Of a DNA stretch of 55,288 nucleotides, positions 18,901 to 26,743 are shown in pieces. Origin of the DNA: Lentisphaera araneosa HTCC2155. GTDB taxonomy: Bacteria; Verrucomicrobiota; Lentisphaeria; Lentisphaerales; Lentisphaeraceae. A model generated the notes under the pieces. The model worked only from the letters and a program-made list of their open reading frames with translations, made no database searches and was not told where the DNA came from. How positions within the stretch are numbered: the stretch's first letter is position 1; each line of letters starts with the position of its first letter. The position numbers and the translations under genes are program-made. Location of the stretch: positions 1 to 55,288 of the forward strand of contig NZ_ABCK01000032.1 of the NCBI RefSeq assembly GCF_000170755.1. Direction: 5' to 3'.

Positions 18901-19118
18901 TTAATGCTGAGAGTAAGTTCGGCCCTTATATAAAATACTTGGATTCGGCCAAAAACTTAAGTGAAGGTAAGCTGAATAAGCAATCGGCTAATAGCATTCT
19001 CGATATCTTTAAGCAGCGTGAAGAAGAACGTCAAAAAGAACGTGAAGAAAAAGGAAAAAAGAAAAAGGAGTCCAAGACTAAACGCGCTCTTGACATCCTC
19101 GATGGACTACTTAACTAG
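15969..19118 (+). CDS. Large AsmA/TamB-like envelope protein
   Basis: The 1049-residue protein starts with a single membrane helix (about residues 8-28) and continues as a very long periplasmic part rich in short beta-strands alternating with charged residues. The region after the helix (L-P-V-L-E-E-K-T-Q-F...L-I-S-G-S-V-E-L) resembles the start of AsmA-domain proteins, which form hydrophobic-groove bridges that move phospholipid to the outer membrane. The last 40 residues are highly charged (E/K/R) and likely form a helix. It overlaps the HPr gene by 4 bases and the convergent methyltransferase by 12 bases. The family call is moderate because such repeats diverge quickly. Confidence 0.7.
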   Translation: MKPKLKKFLIITPLSLIILLGIFFLYLSSESFVRSHVLPVLEEKTQFTIEVDSINVSLISGSVELTQLNAHSGPNNIKAEKLELKVQTLACLQGDLQIDKATLNGASINLSYDSTGKLKADPNKAKTISLKKEVKRTKPKKQPVEKANLFDQLYALPKQLSKELKPIELPNFLLHNLSVSDTNIKIAKDDRYGKADEHLITLNSLQIQKLGPNQDFDIIYNGSYARKKPNQQHFTAKSIHLKSSGTFNESVTNAHVSSSLKISEFESSQMKDMNHLSLNTSFDISLIDKTIKIAKGEVSCTEREIVHSKAKINALINEERIEAEVKVPQLNASLLNIALNFAPKSRSLERWFSKTKKVGHKTGFADSQIKGDSTFLLTHDKLISKGEFQLNKLPMSIEIDEKLKKDFIDADFSFKVSTLKNSLDNLELKIISSDSQGNKVLNIDSSMVQETISADIKTSNLDLSLVNNFSKEDEKLAGKLYSRIKFKRTPESTKGSLKIDLNQLQFAQVEGKSLTSSLSFDFIQEKLQTSLENLTLSLQEKTSGQVQIQSEHISIISTPDFAKNTVNSKNLQVSANILESPTIPKQSISVNLQDLELVQTQENIQSKSDFTLNGAKLKTFNNISTSGSLELNANLINQNQVLTLQDLGLKNTGKDLLKIQSLYLNRQQATSHKKVSLHIPKLNILDIQEVTRLMNNTEPSFKPQSLSSEIKLDLELEPTQLSAKIELPSIHVMNASPFNLAANFIKKKEALEVKNLSLVHGPHVLNLNASMDKNKYRIDNFNGRFDLSLVHAIIKQLNPNFENNFSGMADFKETKFASQGTSPEEIFAQLQKGKIDWKITDLKINLEQEEKTFISKNLGFKPSDLHFEEGQVNLDFNKDLVKLNKFKLMGQKGGFDFSGKVYKEDQKLKSQFFTWSAFVGSEYLHLISPQTILDNINELDDFLDFNKENQWYEFDESIELLSQAEDGQFSTLLSQIQFNAESKFGPYIKYLDSAKNLSEGKLNKQSANSILDIFKQREEERQKEREEKGKKKKESKTKRALDILDGLLN

Positions 19119-20258
19119 ACTCTCCAAATAATGCTCTTTTAAGCCCCATATCTCCTTTAGCGCATCAATTCGCGCCCATATATCATCAGACACCTTTTGA
19201 GAGTTTTTTTCAGCAATTATCAAAAGGTTTTTAGGTGTGTGCTCAGTCGAAATAAACTCCATGACTTTCGTCTTGTAACCGCAGGCCTCTAAATAAAGCG
19301 AGCGCAAACTATCTGTTAAGATTTCAGCTTCTCGTTCCATCAAGATACCATGGCGTGTAATTTCCTTTAAAGCGCCAGAGGTCTGCATAGACTTCCTCAC
19401 CTGCCTATGACAACACGGCGCACAGACTATGACTTTGGCCCCAGATTTAATTCCTTGATAAATCGCATCATCAGTGGCCGTATCACAGGCATGTAAAGCA
19501 ATCAAAACATCAAGTTTATCCACTTCCCATTTCCCGATATATCCAGCTTCAAAACTAAGCCCATTAAAATTTGCCTTTTGAGCAATCTGATTGCAAAACT
19601 CAACTAATTTAGGGCGCAACTCCACACCAATCACTTTCGGGTTTAATGAAAGTGAGTTCAGGTAATCATACAAAGCAAAAGTTAAATAACCCTTGCCACA
19701 ACCCATGTCGGCAATGACTGGCTCATGATATTTATCACCTAAAACGTGCCCCATAATTTCAACAAACTTATTAATTTGACGAAATTTATCCTCGCGATTG
19801 CGCTTTACTTTACCGTCAACCACGATATCGAGCTCTTTTAGATAAAGATTACCCTCTAATTGAATCAAGCGTTTTTTGGTTTTATCATGCTGGACTGATG
19901 ACTTATGCTCATCCTTTAATTGACTATTTTTACGTTTAATCTTTCCATTACCGGCTTTATCTATCGTTAAAAAAACATCTTTATCTGAACTCATCAAATC
20001 CGCTTTAAGGAACTTGGTTTTCAATTCATCTTCAAGCTGTGCAAGACCAACTTCATAAGAAAAATTCTTTGTCACATCATTTGTGGGGAAGCGATAAACA
20101 AAGGATAACTTTTGCTCCCCTCGCAATGAGATCGGCTTAATAAAAATTGATTTAAGCTCGGCTTTTTTATCTCGCTTCATGCTCAAAGTCAGCTTATTAA
20201 AAACTTTCGCTTCGAGCAGACTTTTCACTTCCTGTAAAAACTCATTGATTTTATCCAT
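19107..20258 (-). CDS. Class I SAM-dependent methyltransferase
   Basis: The 383-residue protein has a poorly conserved N-terminal half (about residues 1-150) with many Lys, then a Rossmann methyltransferase domain: motif I D-M-G-C-G-K-G-Y-L-T-F, motif II V-I-G-V-E-L, and the distinctive A-L-H-A-C-D-T-A-T-D followed by C-A-P-C-C-H. The last two match a family that includes eukaryotic GSTCD and METTL25-like proteins (Methyltransf_32). The substrate is unknown; RNA is plausible because of the basic N-terminal part. It is the last gene of the mrp operon; its ATG overlaps the kinase stop by one base (TAATG). Confidence 0.82.
   Translation of the reverse strand: MDKINEFLQEVKSLLEAKVFNKLTLSMKRDKKAELKSIFIKPISLRGEQKLSFVYRFPTNDVTKNFSYEVGLAQLEDELKTKFLKADLMSSDKDVFLTIDKAGNGKIKRKNSQLKDEHKSSVQHDKTKKRLIQLEGNLYLKELDIVVDGKVKRNREDKFRQINKFVEIMGHVLGDKYHEPVIADMGCGKGYLTFALYDYLNSLSLNPKVIGVELRPKLVEFCNQIAQKANFNGLSFEAGYIGKWEVDKLDVLIALHACDTATDDAIYQGIKSGAKVIVCAPCCHRQVRKSMQTSGALKEITRHGILMEREAEILTDSLRSLYLEACGYKTKVMEFISTEHTPKNLLIIAEKNSQKVSDDIWARIDALKEIWGLKEHYLESLVK
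19193..19232 (+). terminator. Possible terminator for the HPr-AsmA unit, inside the opposite gene
   Basis: CCTTTTGA (19193-19200) pairs with TCAAAAGG (19220-19227) across a 19-base loop and is followed by TTTTT. It lies 75 bases past the AsmA-like stop, within the methyltransferase coding region. The stem is A/T-rich, so confidence is limited. Confidence 0.4.
20112..20126. repeat. One-mismatch copy of the TTGCG-N5-CGCAA palindrome
   Basis: TTGCT-CCCCT-CGCAA, one base off, in the methyltransferase gene. It is listed as an example of the near-match class; the others are given in the findings. Confidence 0.4.
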
Positions 20259-21604
20259 TAAAACACCAAGTTTTCGCTAAAAAATTTCTTTATATCTTCC
20301 GGCCAATTCTTTAAAAATCGCGCCTTATCTTTTTTATAAGCTTTCTCAAAACTCGTTCCGCACTTATGAAAAATACTTGAGTCTAAATCGATCACTTGAA
20401 GTTCACCACTAGGACTCACAATAAAATTCGTCGCTTTGCAGTCACCGTGGGAAAAACGACCCTGTTTCATCGCATCAAAGAAAGCTTGAACAGTTGGTAA
20501 AACTCTTTGAGCCGCCTCTAAATCATTTACGTAATCCGAGAGCAAATCGCCCTCTGCCATTCGAGTCACCAGCCAATCCCATCTTTTTACACCTTCTTTT
20601 CGAACAAGTAGGCCTACCGATTCAGGTGTACTCAAAAAATTATCGCGCATGGCAAAACTATGTGACCAACAGGTCTTCGAACGCCCTGCCCGCAAAACAT
20701 CCATCTTGCCCTTAAGACCCTTACGGGGATTATAGCGTTTAACAACGAGGTCTTCATCATTGAACTTCACTTGGTATACTGTACAGGTATTGCCCTCTTT
20801 CAACATCTTGGCAGTCCCCTCATCAACCGCTTGGTTGGGGTCCTTAAAGAACTCTTGTAGTGCTGAACTATCCCATTTCTTATTGACGTAAAAGGTATCC
20901 ATTTTTTTACTGCGCACATTCACTGCCGTACAATTTCTTTGCACTTTCGCAATTAACTTTTCTATTCGCCAATTCTTCATCTCATGAAAAGTCTTTGAAA
21001 AGCGCTCTTCTGAAATCGGCTTTCCGTAAGCCTCAATAATTTCTTTGTTCGTTAACGGGCAATAAAAACCTGTTTGCGCACACATTAAGGCTAAATTTTC
21101 GAGCTGCTTTTGATCAGATTTAGATTTGCGGACTCCATCTCCATCCAAACAGGCAATTTTATCTTCATGAACCATGAAGTTCCCGAAGTGTGTATCCCCC
21201 TGGAGAATCCCCGCTTGGTGATACTCACTCAACTGAGCAACTAATTGCTTTAACAAAGCATTTTTCTCTGAACCCGATTGCCATAATTCGAGTAAGCTTT
21301 GCCCTGGAACTTTTTCCGTTATGAGGTAGCTCGCATTAGTACTTACCTTCCAATCTAGAGGAAGGCTACTACCTTCAATAGTGCCGCTTTCAATTAAAAC
21401 AGGACCCAAGAAATTATTGTTTGCTAAGAGCTCAAGCCCAGTTTTTTCGCGATTGAAATAACGCTCTGAACCTTTGCCATAAAAAAACTTCACATAAACT
21501 TCTTGCCCTGATTTCTGTGCACTACATACGTAGCGCTTACCTGGAAGCACGCGTACTTCCTCCAGGAGTTCTAGAGCAAGAGATTCAATGAAGTATTTTT
21601 CCAT
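20258..21604 (-). CDS. Tandem lipopolysaccharide-kinase-fold protein
   Basis: A single 448-residue chain holds two protein-kinase-like domains of the Kdo/WaaP type. N-terminal domain: nucleotide Lys K39, catalytic loop G136-D137-T-H-F-G-N142, Mg site D154-G-D156. C-terminal domain: K289, catalytic loop H386-G-D388-C-K-A-T-N393, Mg site D406-L-D408. Both catalytic sets look intact. Such kinases normally act alone on LPS core sugars or on lipid substrates. It lies between ispG and a methyltransferase with one-base overlaps on both sides (TAATG), so all are translationally coupled. The two domains may modify two sites, or one may regulate the other; the sequence does not tell. Confidence 0.8.
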   Translation of the reverse strand: MEKYFIESLALELLEEVRVLPGKRYVCSAQKSGQEVYVKFFYGKGSERYFNREKTGLELLANNNFLGPVLIESGTIEGSSLPLDWKVSTNASYLITEKVPGQSLLELWQSGSEKNALLKQLVAQLSEYHQAGILQGDTHFGNFMVHEDKIACLDGDGVRKSKSDQKQLENLALMCAQTGFYCPLTNKEIIEAYGKPISEERFSKTFHEMKNWRIEKLIAKVQRNCTAVNVRSKKMDTFYVNKKWDSSALQEFFKDPNQAVDEGTAKMLKEGNTCTVYQVKFNDEDLVVKRYNPRKGLKGKMDVLRAGRSKTCWSHSFAMRDNFLSTPESVGLLVRKEGVKRWDWLVTRMAEGDLLSDYVNDLEAAQRVLPTVQAFFDAMKQGRFSHGDCKATNFIVSPSGELQVIDLDSSIFHKCGTSFEKAYKKDKARFLKNWPEDIKKFFSENLVF

Positions 21605-22713
21605 TACTTTGCTAAGAAGCAGTCAATTTCTTCTTTAAGTTTTGGAATGATCTCATCATATGTGAACGCGCCTACTTCTTCACCACCGCGCTTCATATTG
21701 ACGTGTCTAGGACCACACCATAGACCTACATCGGCGTCGTCCGTTTCCCCGGGACCATTTACACGGCAGCCCATTACGGCAATAGTCATTGGCTTATCTT
21801 TCGGGAGTGCATCTGTGAATTCCTGAACTTTCTCTGCGAGGTTAATAAACTTTTCGTTTTCAACTCGTGAGCAGCTGGGGCAAGAAATGATATTGAAGCC
21901 ATCTTGTACATATTCTTGGTTCCAGAAATGACCCGCTAAAACATCTTCCACAATTTTGTGTCCAACGCGAATCTCTTCATCTTTCTTCGCAAAGGGAAGA
22001 GTTAAACTTACGCGTAGAGTGGAACCTATACCATCTTTCAATAAAGGCTCAAAAGCTTCACGACTCTTAACCACGCCGGCTGGCGGCATTCCCGCTTCCG
22101 TCACGCCCAAATGAAGGGGAACTTCCGGCTTCTCTGCATAAAATTTGCGATTGACGCGAAGCACAGTTTTGGGGTCTGAATCCTTCAAGGAAACAACGTA
22201 GCGAGTAAAGCCTAAGCCATCGAGCAAGTTGGCGTGATAAAGAGCACTCTGAACGATAGCCTCTTCTTTATCATCATATTTCTCTAAAAAGTCGGGGGCA
22301 ACTGAACCGCAGTTCACACCAATGCGAATAGCGCAATCATGCTCTTTCGCTACATTGACTAACCACTCAACTTTTTCTTCAATCGTTTTCGAGGGTTGTA
22401 AATGATGTAAGTGCCCTGGGTTGTAGCGAAATTTCGCCACATAGGGAGCTACATCCGCTGCTAGTAAATAGTTCTCTTGCAAATCCACCGAAAGCTCAAC
22501 TTTACTGCGTTCGCGGATCCATTTTAAAGCTTCAACATCCTTTTTATTATCAACTGCCACGCGCACGATGCCTGCACCAGCTTTTTCCAATAGTAAAACT
22601 TGCTCTAAAGTTGCTTCTAAATCTTGTGTACGAGTTGCTGCCATTGATTGAATCAAGACGGGGTGCCCTTCACCAATTGTATGACTACCCATTTTTACTT
22701 CGCGTATTGCCAT
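21604..22713 (-). CDS. ispG: 4-hydroxy-3-methylbut-2-en-1-yl diphosphate synthase
   Basis: Iron-sulfur enzyme of the non-mevalonate isoprenoid pathway that forms HMBPP. The cluster ligands are in C-P-S-C-S-R-V-E and G-C-R-V-N-G-P-G-E, both canonical. R-Y-N-P-G-H and I-R-I-G-V-N-C-G-S are other signatures. I start it at the ATG at 22713 behind AGGAGA; an in-frame GTG 21 bases earlier is less likely. That gives 369 residues, close to the usual 370. It is third in the mrp operon, which makes sense because Mrp delivers iron-sulfur clusters. Confidence 0.96.
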   Translation of the reverse strand: MAIREVKMGSHTIGEGHPVLIQSMAATRTQDLEATLEQVLLLEKAGAGIVRVAVDNKKDVEALKWIRERSKVELSVDLQENYLLAADVAPYVAKFRYNPGHLHHLQPSKTIEEKVEWLVNVAKEHDCAIRIGVNCGSVAPDFLEKYDDKEEAIVQSALYHANLLDGLGFTRYVVSLKDSDPKTVLRVNRKFYAEKPEVPLHLGVTEAGMPPAGVVKSREAFEPLLKDGIGSTLRVSLTLPFAKKDEEIRVGHKIVEDVLAGHFWNQEYVQDGFNIISCPSCSRVENEKFINLAEKVQEFTDALPKDKPMTIAVMGCRVNGPGETDDADVGLWCGPRHVNMKRGGEEVGAFTYDEIIPKLKEEIDCFLAK

Positions 22714-22727
22714 TTTATTCTCCTGAT

Positions 22728-23405
22728 TTAACACTCACGCAACAGGGCGTAAAAGCGATCTTCAAATTCGTGAAATCTTCCGAAATTCTGTAGTTCTCTA
22801 CCGAGATCATTAATTTTTGTTTTGTTCCCTCTCGCTTCGTAGAAGCGATCTTCAATATACTTATCTTGCTCACGATCAATCTGAGCTTTTGCATTGACTT
22901 GATGGGCCTGAAAAGTTTGAAAATTAACCGGTGCCGAACGCTGCATATAGGATTGCATGAATTTGAGCAGGGAAACTTCCCACATCTCATCAACACCCTG
23001 GATCACAACATTCACCATTTTATCTTTTTCCGCAACTTCAACAACTTTGCTGATCGTTGTATCAATACCTTCGTGAACTTCACTTTCAGAAATCTCTTCC
23101 TTGCGAATCTGCAAGCCATATTGAATGACATTTAGTAATTCACCATGACCCTTGAGCCAGTCGGCATATTCACTCGCTTTCTCACCAAAACCCTCAAGCA
23201 TTTTTTGAGCGAATTGAGACGCACTCATAATCAGCGGCTTCTCAGTCAAAACAATACCTTCGCGTATTTTACATACATTATCTTCGCTAGGGCACACAAT
23301 GCGGTACTTAATTTTTGTTTGACCAAAGGTCTCTAAAACTTTTTCGGGCTCAAGTACCACACGCGTTTGATTAACGGCGTACCAAATATTGTCGTCAAAC
23401 TTCAT
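22728..23405 (-). CDS. Unknown protein between mrp and ispG
   Basis: I do not recognise this 225-residue soluble protein. It has no signal peptide or membrane helix. Residues 15-60 look like a small beta-rich domain with two Cys (I-V-C-P-S-E-D-N-V-C); the middle and C-terminal parts are strongly helical and charged, and the last residue is Cys. Its start overlaps the mrp end by 11 bases, and 14 bases separate it from ispG. Position between an iron-sulfur carrier and an iron-sulfur enzyme suggests, but does not prove, a role in cluster handling. Confidence 0.75.
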   Translation of the reverse strand: MKFDDNIWYAVNQTRVVLEPEKVLETFGQTKIKYRIVCPSEDNVCKIREGIVLTEKPLIMSASQFAQKMLEGFGEKASEYADWLKGHGELLNVIQYGLQIRKEEISESEVHEGIDTTISKVVEVAEKDKMVNVVIQGVDEMWEVSLLKFMQSYMQRSAPVNFQTFQAHQVNAKAQIDREQDKYIEDRFYEARGNKTKINDLGRELQNFGRFHEFEDRFYALLREC

Positions 23406-24735
23406 CTTTCATCTCAAACAATTTATCGTAAGCATAAACCGAGCTACTATGGCCATCGGACCAAATCACTGAAACGGCATAATTGCCCATGGGGCGAATA
23501 CTTTCTGGTTTCACGTTTGCTGGAACAGATTTTTCGTCGAGAATTTTCTCACCAGTAAATTCATGACGACAAGCGGCGCAGTGACAAGATAAACGCAATT
23601 CACGCGGCTCAAAGACCAACTCTTTCTCGCCTTGGGTGAGCACCACTCCGCGCTCTTCAATAAATTCTACTGTTGGCTTATCTTTCGCCATAAATTTGAT
23701 GCGGCTAATCTCACGTGCAACCGAAGCTGCAATATCACTGTAATATCGAGCCAACTGACCATTTGGTTCTGCTAAAACGGGAGGGATGCCAGTGTCACCT
23801 GCATTACTCAGCTCCACATCAATTGGCAACTCAAAGGCATGACGAAAACCATACATATCCACTAACTTTTTAAGTGCACCTTGCCCGTAGGGTCGGTGTT
23901 TTTCGTCGCAGTTTCCGCAAGTGAAGTAAGACATATTTTCAACCACCGCCACACTTGGCACCTGAAGTTGATCAAACATCTTAATACCTTTGATCACGTC
24001 AATAAAACTCAAGTTCTGTGGAGTCGTCACAATAACGGCTGCGGTGAAAGGCAAAGATTGCAAGAGCGTCAGTTGGATATCGCCAGTGCCTGGAGGGAAA
24101 TCAACAATTAAATAATCGAGTTCTTCCCAGTCACATCCGCCACCGATTTGGCCAATCACTTGGCTCACCATCGGACCACGCATAATCGCCGCTTCTTGAT
24201 CAGTATTAAGGAAACCAAAGGACATCAATTTAACGCCTTCATACTCCAATGGCAGTAACATACCTCCACCTTGGTAGATATCAGTATCTTGTGGCGAAAC
24301 CATTACAGGGAGGCTTGGACCATAAATATCCGCATCGAGGATACCGACTTTCGCGCCTGTGCGCTTAAGTGAATAAGCTAAGTTCACTGCAGTTGTGGAT
24401 TTACCCACACCACCCTTGCAGCTAGTCACGGCAATAATGTTTTGAACTTTTGCTACGCCTTTTGCGCGATTCGCATTAATCTCTTTCTGTGGCTGGGCAG
24501 TCATAGTGATATTCACTTCAGTAACCCAAGAAAGGCTCTCAACTAAAGCTGTTGCACGACTGCGAAACTCTTCTTTAACTGGGCAGGCTGGCGTCGTTAA
24601 CTCAATAGAGAAATCGACTTCGCCAGAGTCGGAAATTTTTAAATCCTTAATAAAGCCTAAACTCACAATATCTTTGCCCAAATCAGGATCGATAATCACG
24701 GACAAAACTTCTAAAACGGCTTCTTCTTTATTCAT
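23395..24735 (-). CDS. mrp: Mrp/NBP35-type iron-sulfur carrier ATPase with N- and C-terminal extra domains
   Basis: P-loop ATPase that binds and transfers Fe-S clusters. Order: an N-terminal MIP18/DUF59 domain (about residues 1-90; L-T-T-P-A-C-P), the ATPase domain with deviant Walker A C-K-G-G-V-G-K-S-T-T and D-F-P-P-G-T-G-D, the C-G-N-C cluster-binding pair, and a C-terminal DUF971 domain (L-R-L-S-C-H-C-A-A-C-R...W-S-D-G-H). All three are intact. I start at the ATG at 24735; an upstream in-frame TTG lacks a ribosome site. It leads the operon mrp - unknown - ispG - kinase - methyltransferase. Confidence 0.95.
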   Translation of the reverse strand: MNKEEAVLEVLSVIIDPDLGKDIVSLGFIKDLKISDSGEVDFSIELTTPACPVKEEFRSRATALVESLSWVTEVNITMTAQPQKEINANRAKGVAKVQNIIAVTSCKGGVGKSTTAVNLAYSLKRTGAKVGILDADIYGPSLPVMVSPQDTDIYQGGGMLLPLEYEGVKLMSFGFLNTDQEAAIMRGPMVSQVIGQIGGGCDWEELDYLIVDFPPGTGDIQLTLLQSLPFTAAVIVTTPQNLSFIDVIKGIKMFDQLQVPSVAVVENMSYFTCGNCDEKHRPYGQGALKKLVDMYGFRHAFELPIDVELSNAGDTGIPPVLAEPNGQLARYYSDIAASVAREISRIKFMAKDKPTVEFIEERGVVLTQGEKELVFEPRELRLSCHCAACRHEFTGEKILDEKSVPANVKPESIRPMGNYAVSVIWSDGHSSSVYAYDKLFEMKDEV

Positions 24736-24866
24736 CTTATTTTTTGAACTCAACTTTATAAATTTAATAAGCCCAAAGATAGGTTAAAGTCCCTTCATGT
24801 CAACATGTTTTCACCTGTCGAAAACTTGTCAACAAGAAGCTCTGCTACTTGAAAAAATCGACGAGC

Positions 24867-25337
24867 TTAGTTCAAATCAATTTCGACTTCCGATTGCTCA
24901 GGTAAATCTTTAATTTTTTCGTGAATCTCGCCCATCAACCGCAAGTAATCTTCAATAGAGTAAATCTTTAAATTATGTGGCTTTTCGTCACCACCAAAAA
25001 CTAAAGGCTGCTTATATCCGTAACATTTACCTGGATTTAAACGCTTGCCAATTTTACGAAACTTCGCAACGGCTTCAGTATAAAACTTTTCAGTCAAAAA
25101 TTCAGCATCAGTCAACAAAGCCTGAAATTCTTCACCATTTTTCGCAACAGCGCTCAATTCGCCGGCTGTCACATCCAATAGGGATACAGTCGCATCTTCT
25201 GCTTGGACAAAAACATCACCCATCGCTGTAAACAACACGGGCAAGTCACTCGTCAACCATGACCAGGCCTTTAATATCTCTTCTCTTTCGACTTCTCCCT
25301 GAGGCGTACATAACAACTCGTTTAAACTTAATTCCAT
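24867..25337 (-). CDS. DUF1851 / Tdi1-C-domain protein
   Basis: The 156-residue soluble protein ends with the pattern P-G-K-C-Y-G-Y-K-Q-P-L-V-F-G-G-D and I-Y-S-I-E-D-Y-L-R-L-M-G-E-I-H, which matches DUF1851, a domain found in type VI secretion immunity protein Tdi1 and in many stand-alone proteins. No toxin or secretion gene is nearby. It is two bases behind the sensor kinase and last in that operon, so a signalling or structural role is as likely as immunity. Confidence 0.7.
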   Translation of the reverse strand: MELSLNELLCTPQGEVEREEILKAWSWLTSDLPVLFTAMGDVFVQAEDATVSLLDVTAGELSAVAKNGEEFQALLTDAEFLTEKFYTEAVAKFRKIGKRLNPGKCYGYKQPLVFGGDEKPHNLKIYSIEDYLRLMGEIHEKIKDLPEQSEVEIDLN

Positions 25338-25339
25338 AA

Positions 25340-26743
25340 CTATACCTTTTGATTGTTGAGTGGAAGCTGCACTCTAAATACACTTCCTTTACCTTTTTCA
25401 CTGACTACTGTAATATCACCACCATGCAGACGCGCTATTTGCCTAGAAAGATGCAAACCTAAACCAGCGCCCTTCTCTTTTTGATACGTATCACCTTGAT
25501 GAAATTCCATAAAAATATTGCGTTGATCTGCTGGAGAAATCCCAATGCCATCATCTTCAACTTCAATGAACGCCAAGCCGCCTTTGCGCTGCACGCGTAA
25601 CTCGAGCTTTCCGCCCTGCTTGCTAAACTTAATCGCATTGCTAATTAAATTCACAATTACCTGACGCAGACGAACTTCGTGAATATCGCACACTAAATCC
25701 TCTTCACTGGCATGATAAATAACTTTGAGCCCGCTTTTTTCTGCTTCAATCTTCACACTCTCAAGAACCTCTTCACAAAAAGCCTTTAAATCCTTGGCCT
25801 CCAACTTCAACTCCAAAGAACCCGCTTCAGCTTTGGCCTGATCCACTAAATCATTGACCAAGTCGAGCAAATTCTGCGCATTCGCCATAATGCGCTGAAG
25901 ACTCGCCTCCTGCTTCACAGTGATGTCGCCGTGCATACCCTCGAGCATCAATTCCGAAAAACTACTAATCGCGGCGAGAGGCGAACGCAATTCGTGACCT
26001 AAATGACGAATAAAACGCGTTTTTGAGACAACGGATTCCTTCAATTGCTTGGCGTCGTGCTCCAACTGCTCACGACTCTCCTCCGTGCGACGATGCAAAA
26101 TTTCCAACTTGCGAATCATGATATTAAAATCGCGCTTCAATTGAGTCAATTCATCACTGCGCTCTTCGTCTATGGGCAGGCTATAAGAAAAGTTTTCTTT
26201 GCGAACTTCGCGCATGGCCTCGGCCATCTCATCCAAGGGTTTTCGCACTGATCGGATCAAGAAAACTAAAAAAGCTCCAAAAACGAGAAAAAAGACCACA
26301 AAAGCGAGAAAACTTTTTCGCGCAGCTTGATCGATAGCGCTTAAACTTTTTTCATCTGCTTCGACTCGAGACTCTATATAAAATAGCATTTTTTCTCGCG
26401 TCAAACTCAATATTGCCACACGCATATCGGCAAGTTCTTCCCGAATCAAACTTACTTCTTCAGAAGAAGCATCATACTCTTGCTGCTCCTCTAAAACTGA
26501 TAACAAGAACTCGAATTCACGCACTTCCTCACTTACTGAGCTTGGAACCCCTTCTAAGGAACCTTCCTCAAGCTCAATCCACTTCTTTTCAAAATTCTTT
26601 AGATCGTAATACTGCTTTAAAAAGTCATTATCTTCAACACCTAATGAAAGGACTTCTACTTCTTTGTATTGAACATACAGAAAGACTCCACCTAAGAAGA
26701 GGTAAACTGCTAAAACCAAATTCTTAAGTAATTTAAAACTCAT
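25340..26743 (-). CDS. Membrane sensor histidine kinase
   Basis: Order in the 467 residues: membrane helix (about 8-26), a short helical periplasmic sensor (about 110 residues, very Glu-rich), a second membrane helix (about 145-165), HAMP linker, the phosphorylation site H-L-G-H-E-L-R-S-P-L, then the ATPase domain with N box L-I-S-N-A-I-K-F, D-D-G-I-G-I and G-A-G-L-G-L-H-L-S. All catalytic elements are present. No response regulator gene is next to it. Its ATG overlaps the stop of the upstream secreted-protein gene (ATGA). Confidence 0.93.
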   Translation of the reverse strand: MSFKLLKNLVLAVYLFLGGVFLYVQYKEVEVLSLGVEDNDFLKQYYDLKNFEKKWIELEEGSLEGVPSSVSEEVREFEFLLSVLEEQQEYDASSEEVSLIREELADMRVAILSLTREKMLFYIESRVEADEKSLSAIDQAARKSFLAFVVFFLVFGAFLVFLIRSVRKPLDEMAEAMREVRKENFSYSLPIDEERSDELTQLKRDFNIMIRKLEILHRRTEESREQLEHDAKQLKESVVSKTRFIRHLGHELRSPLAAISSFSELMLEGMHGDITVKQEASLQRIMANAQNLLDLVNDLVDQAKAEAGSLELKLEAKDLKAFCEEVLESVKIEAEKSGLKVIYHASEEDLVCDIHEVRLRQVIVNLISNAIKFSKQGGKLELRVQRKGGLAFIEVEDDGIGISPADQRNIFMEFHQGDTYQKEKGAGLGLHLSRQIARLHGGDITVVSEKGKGSVFRVQLPLNNQKV

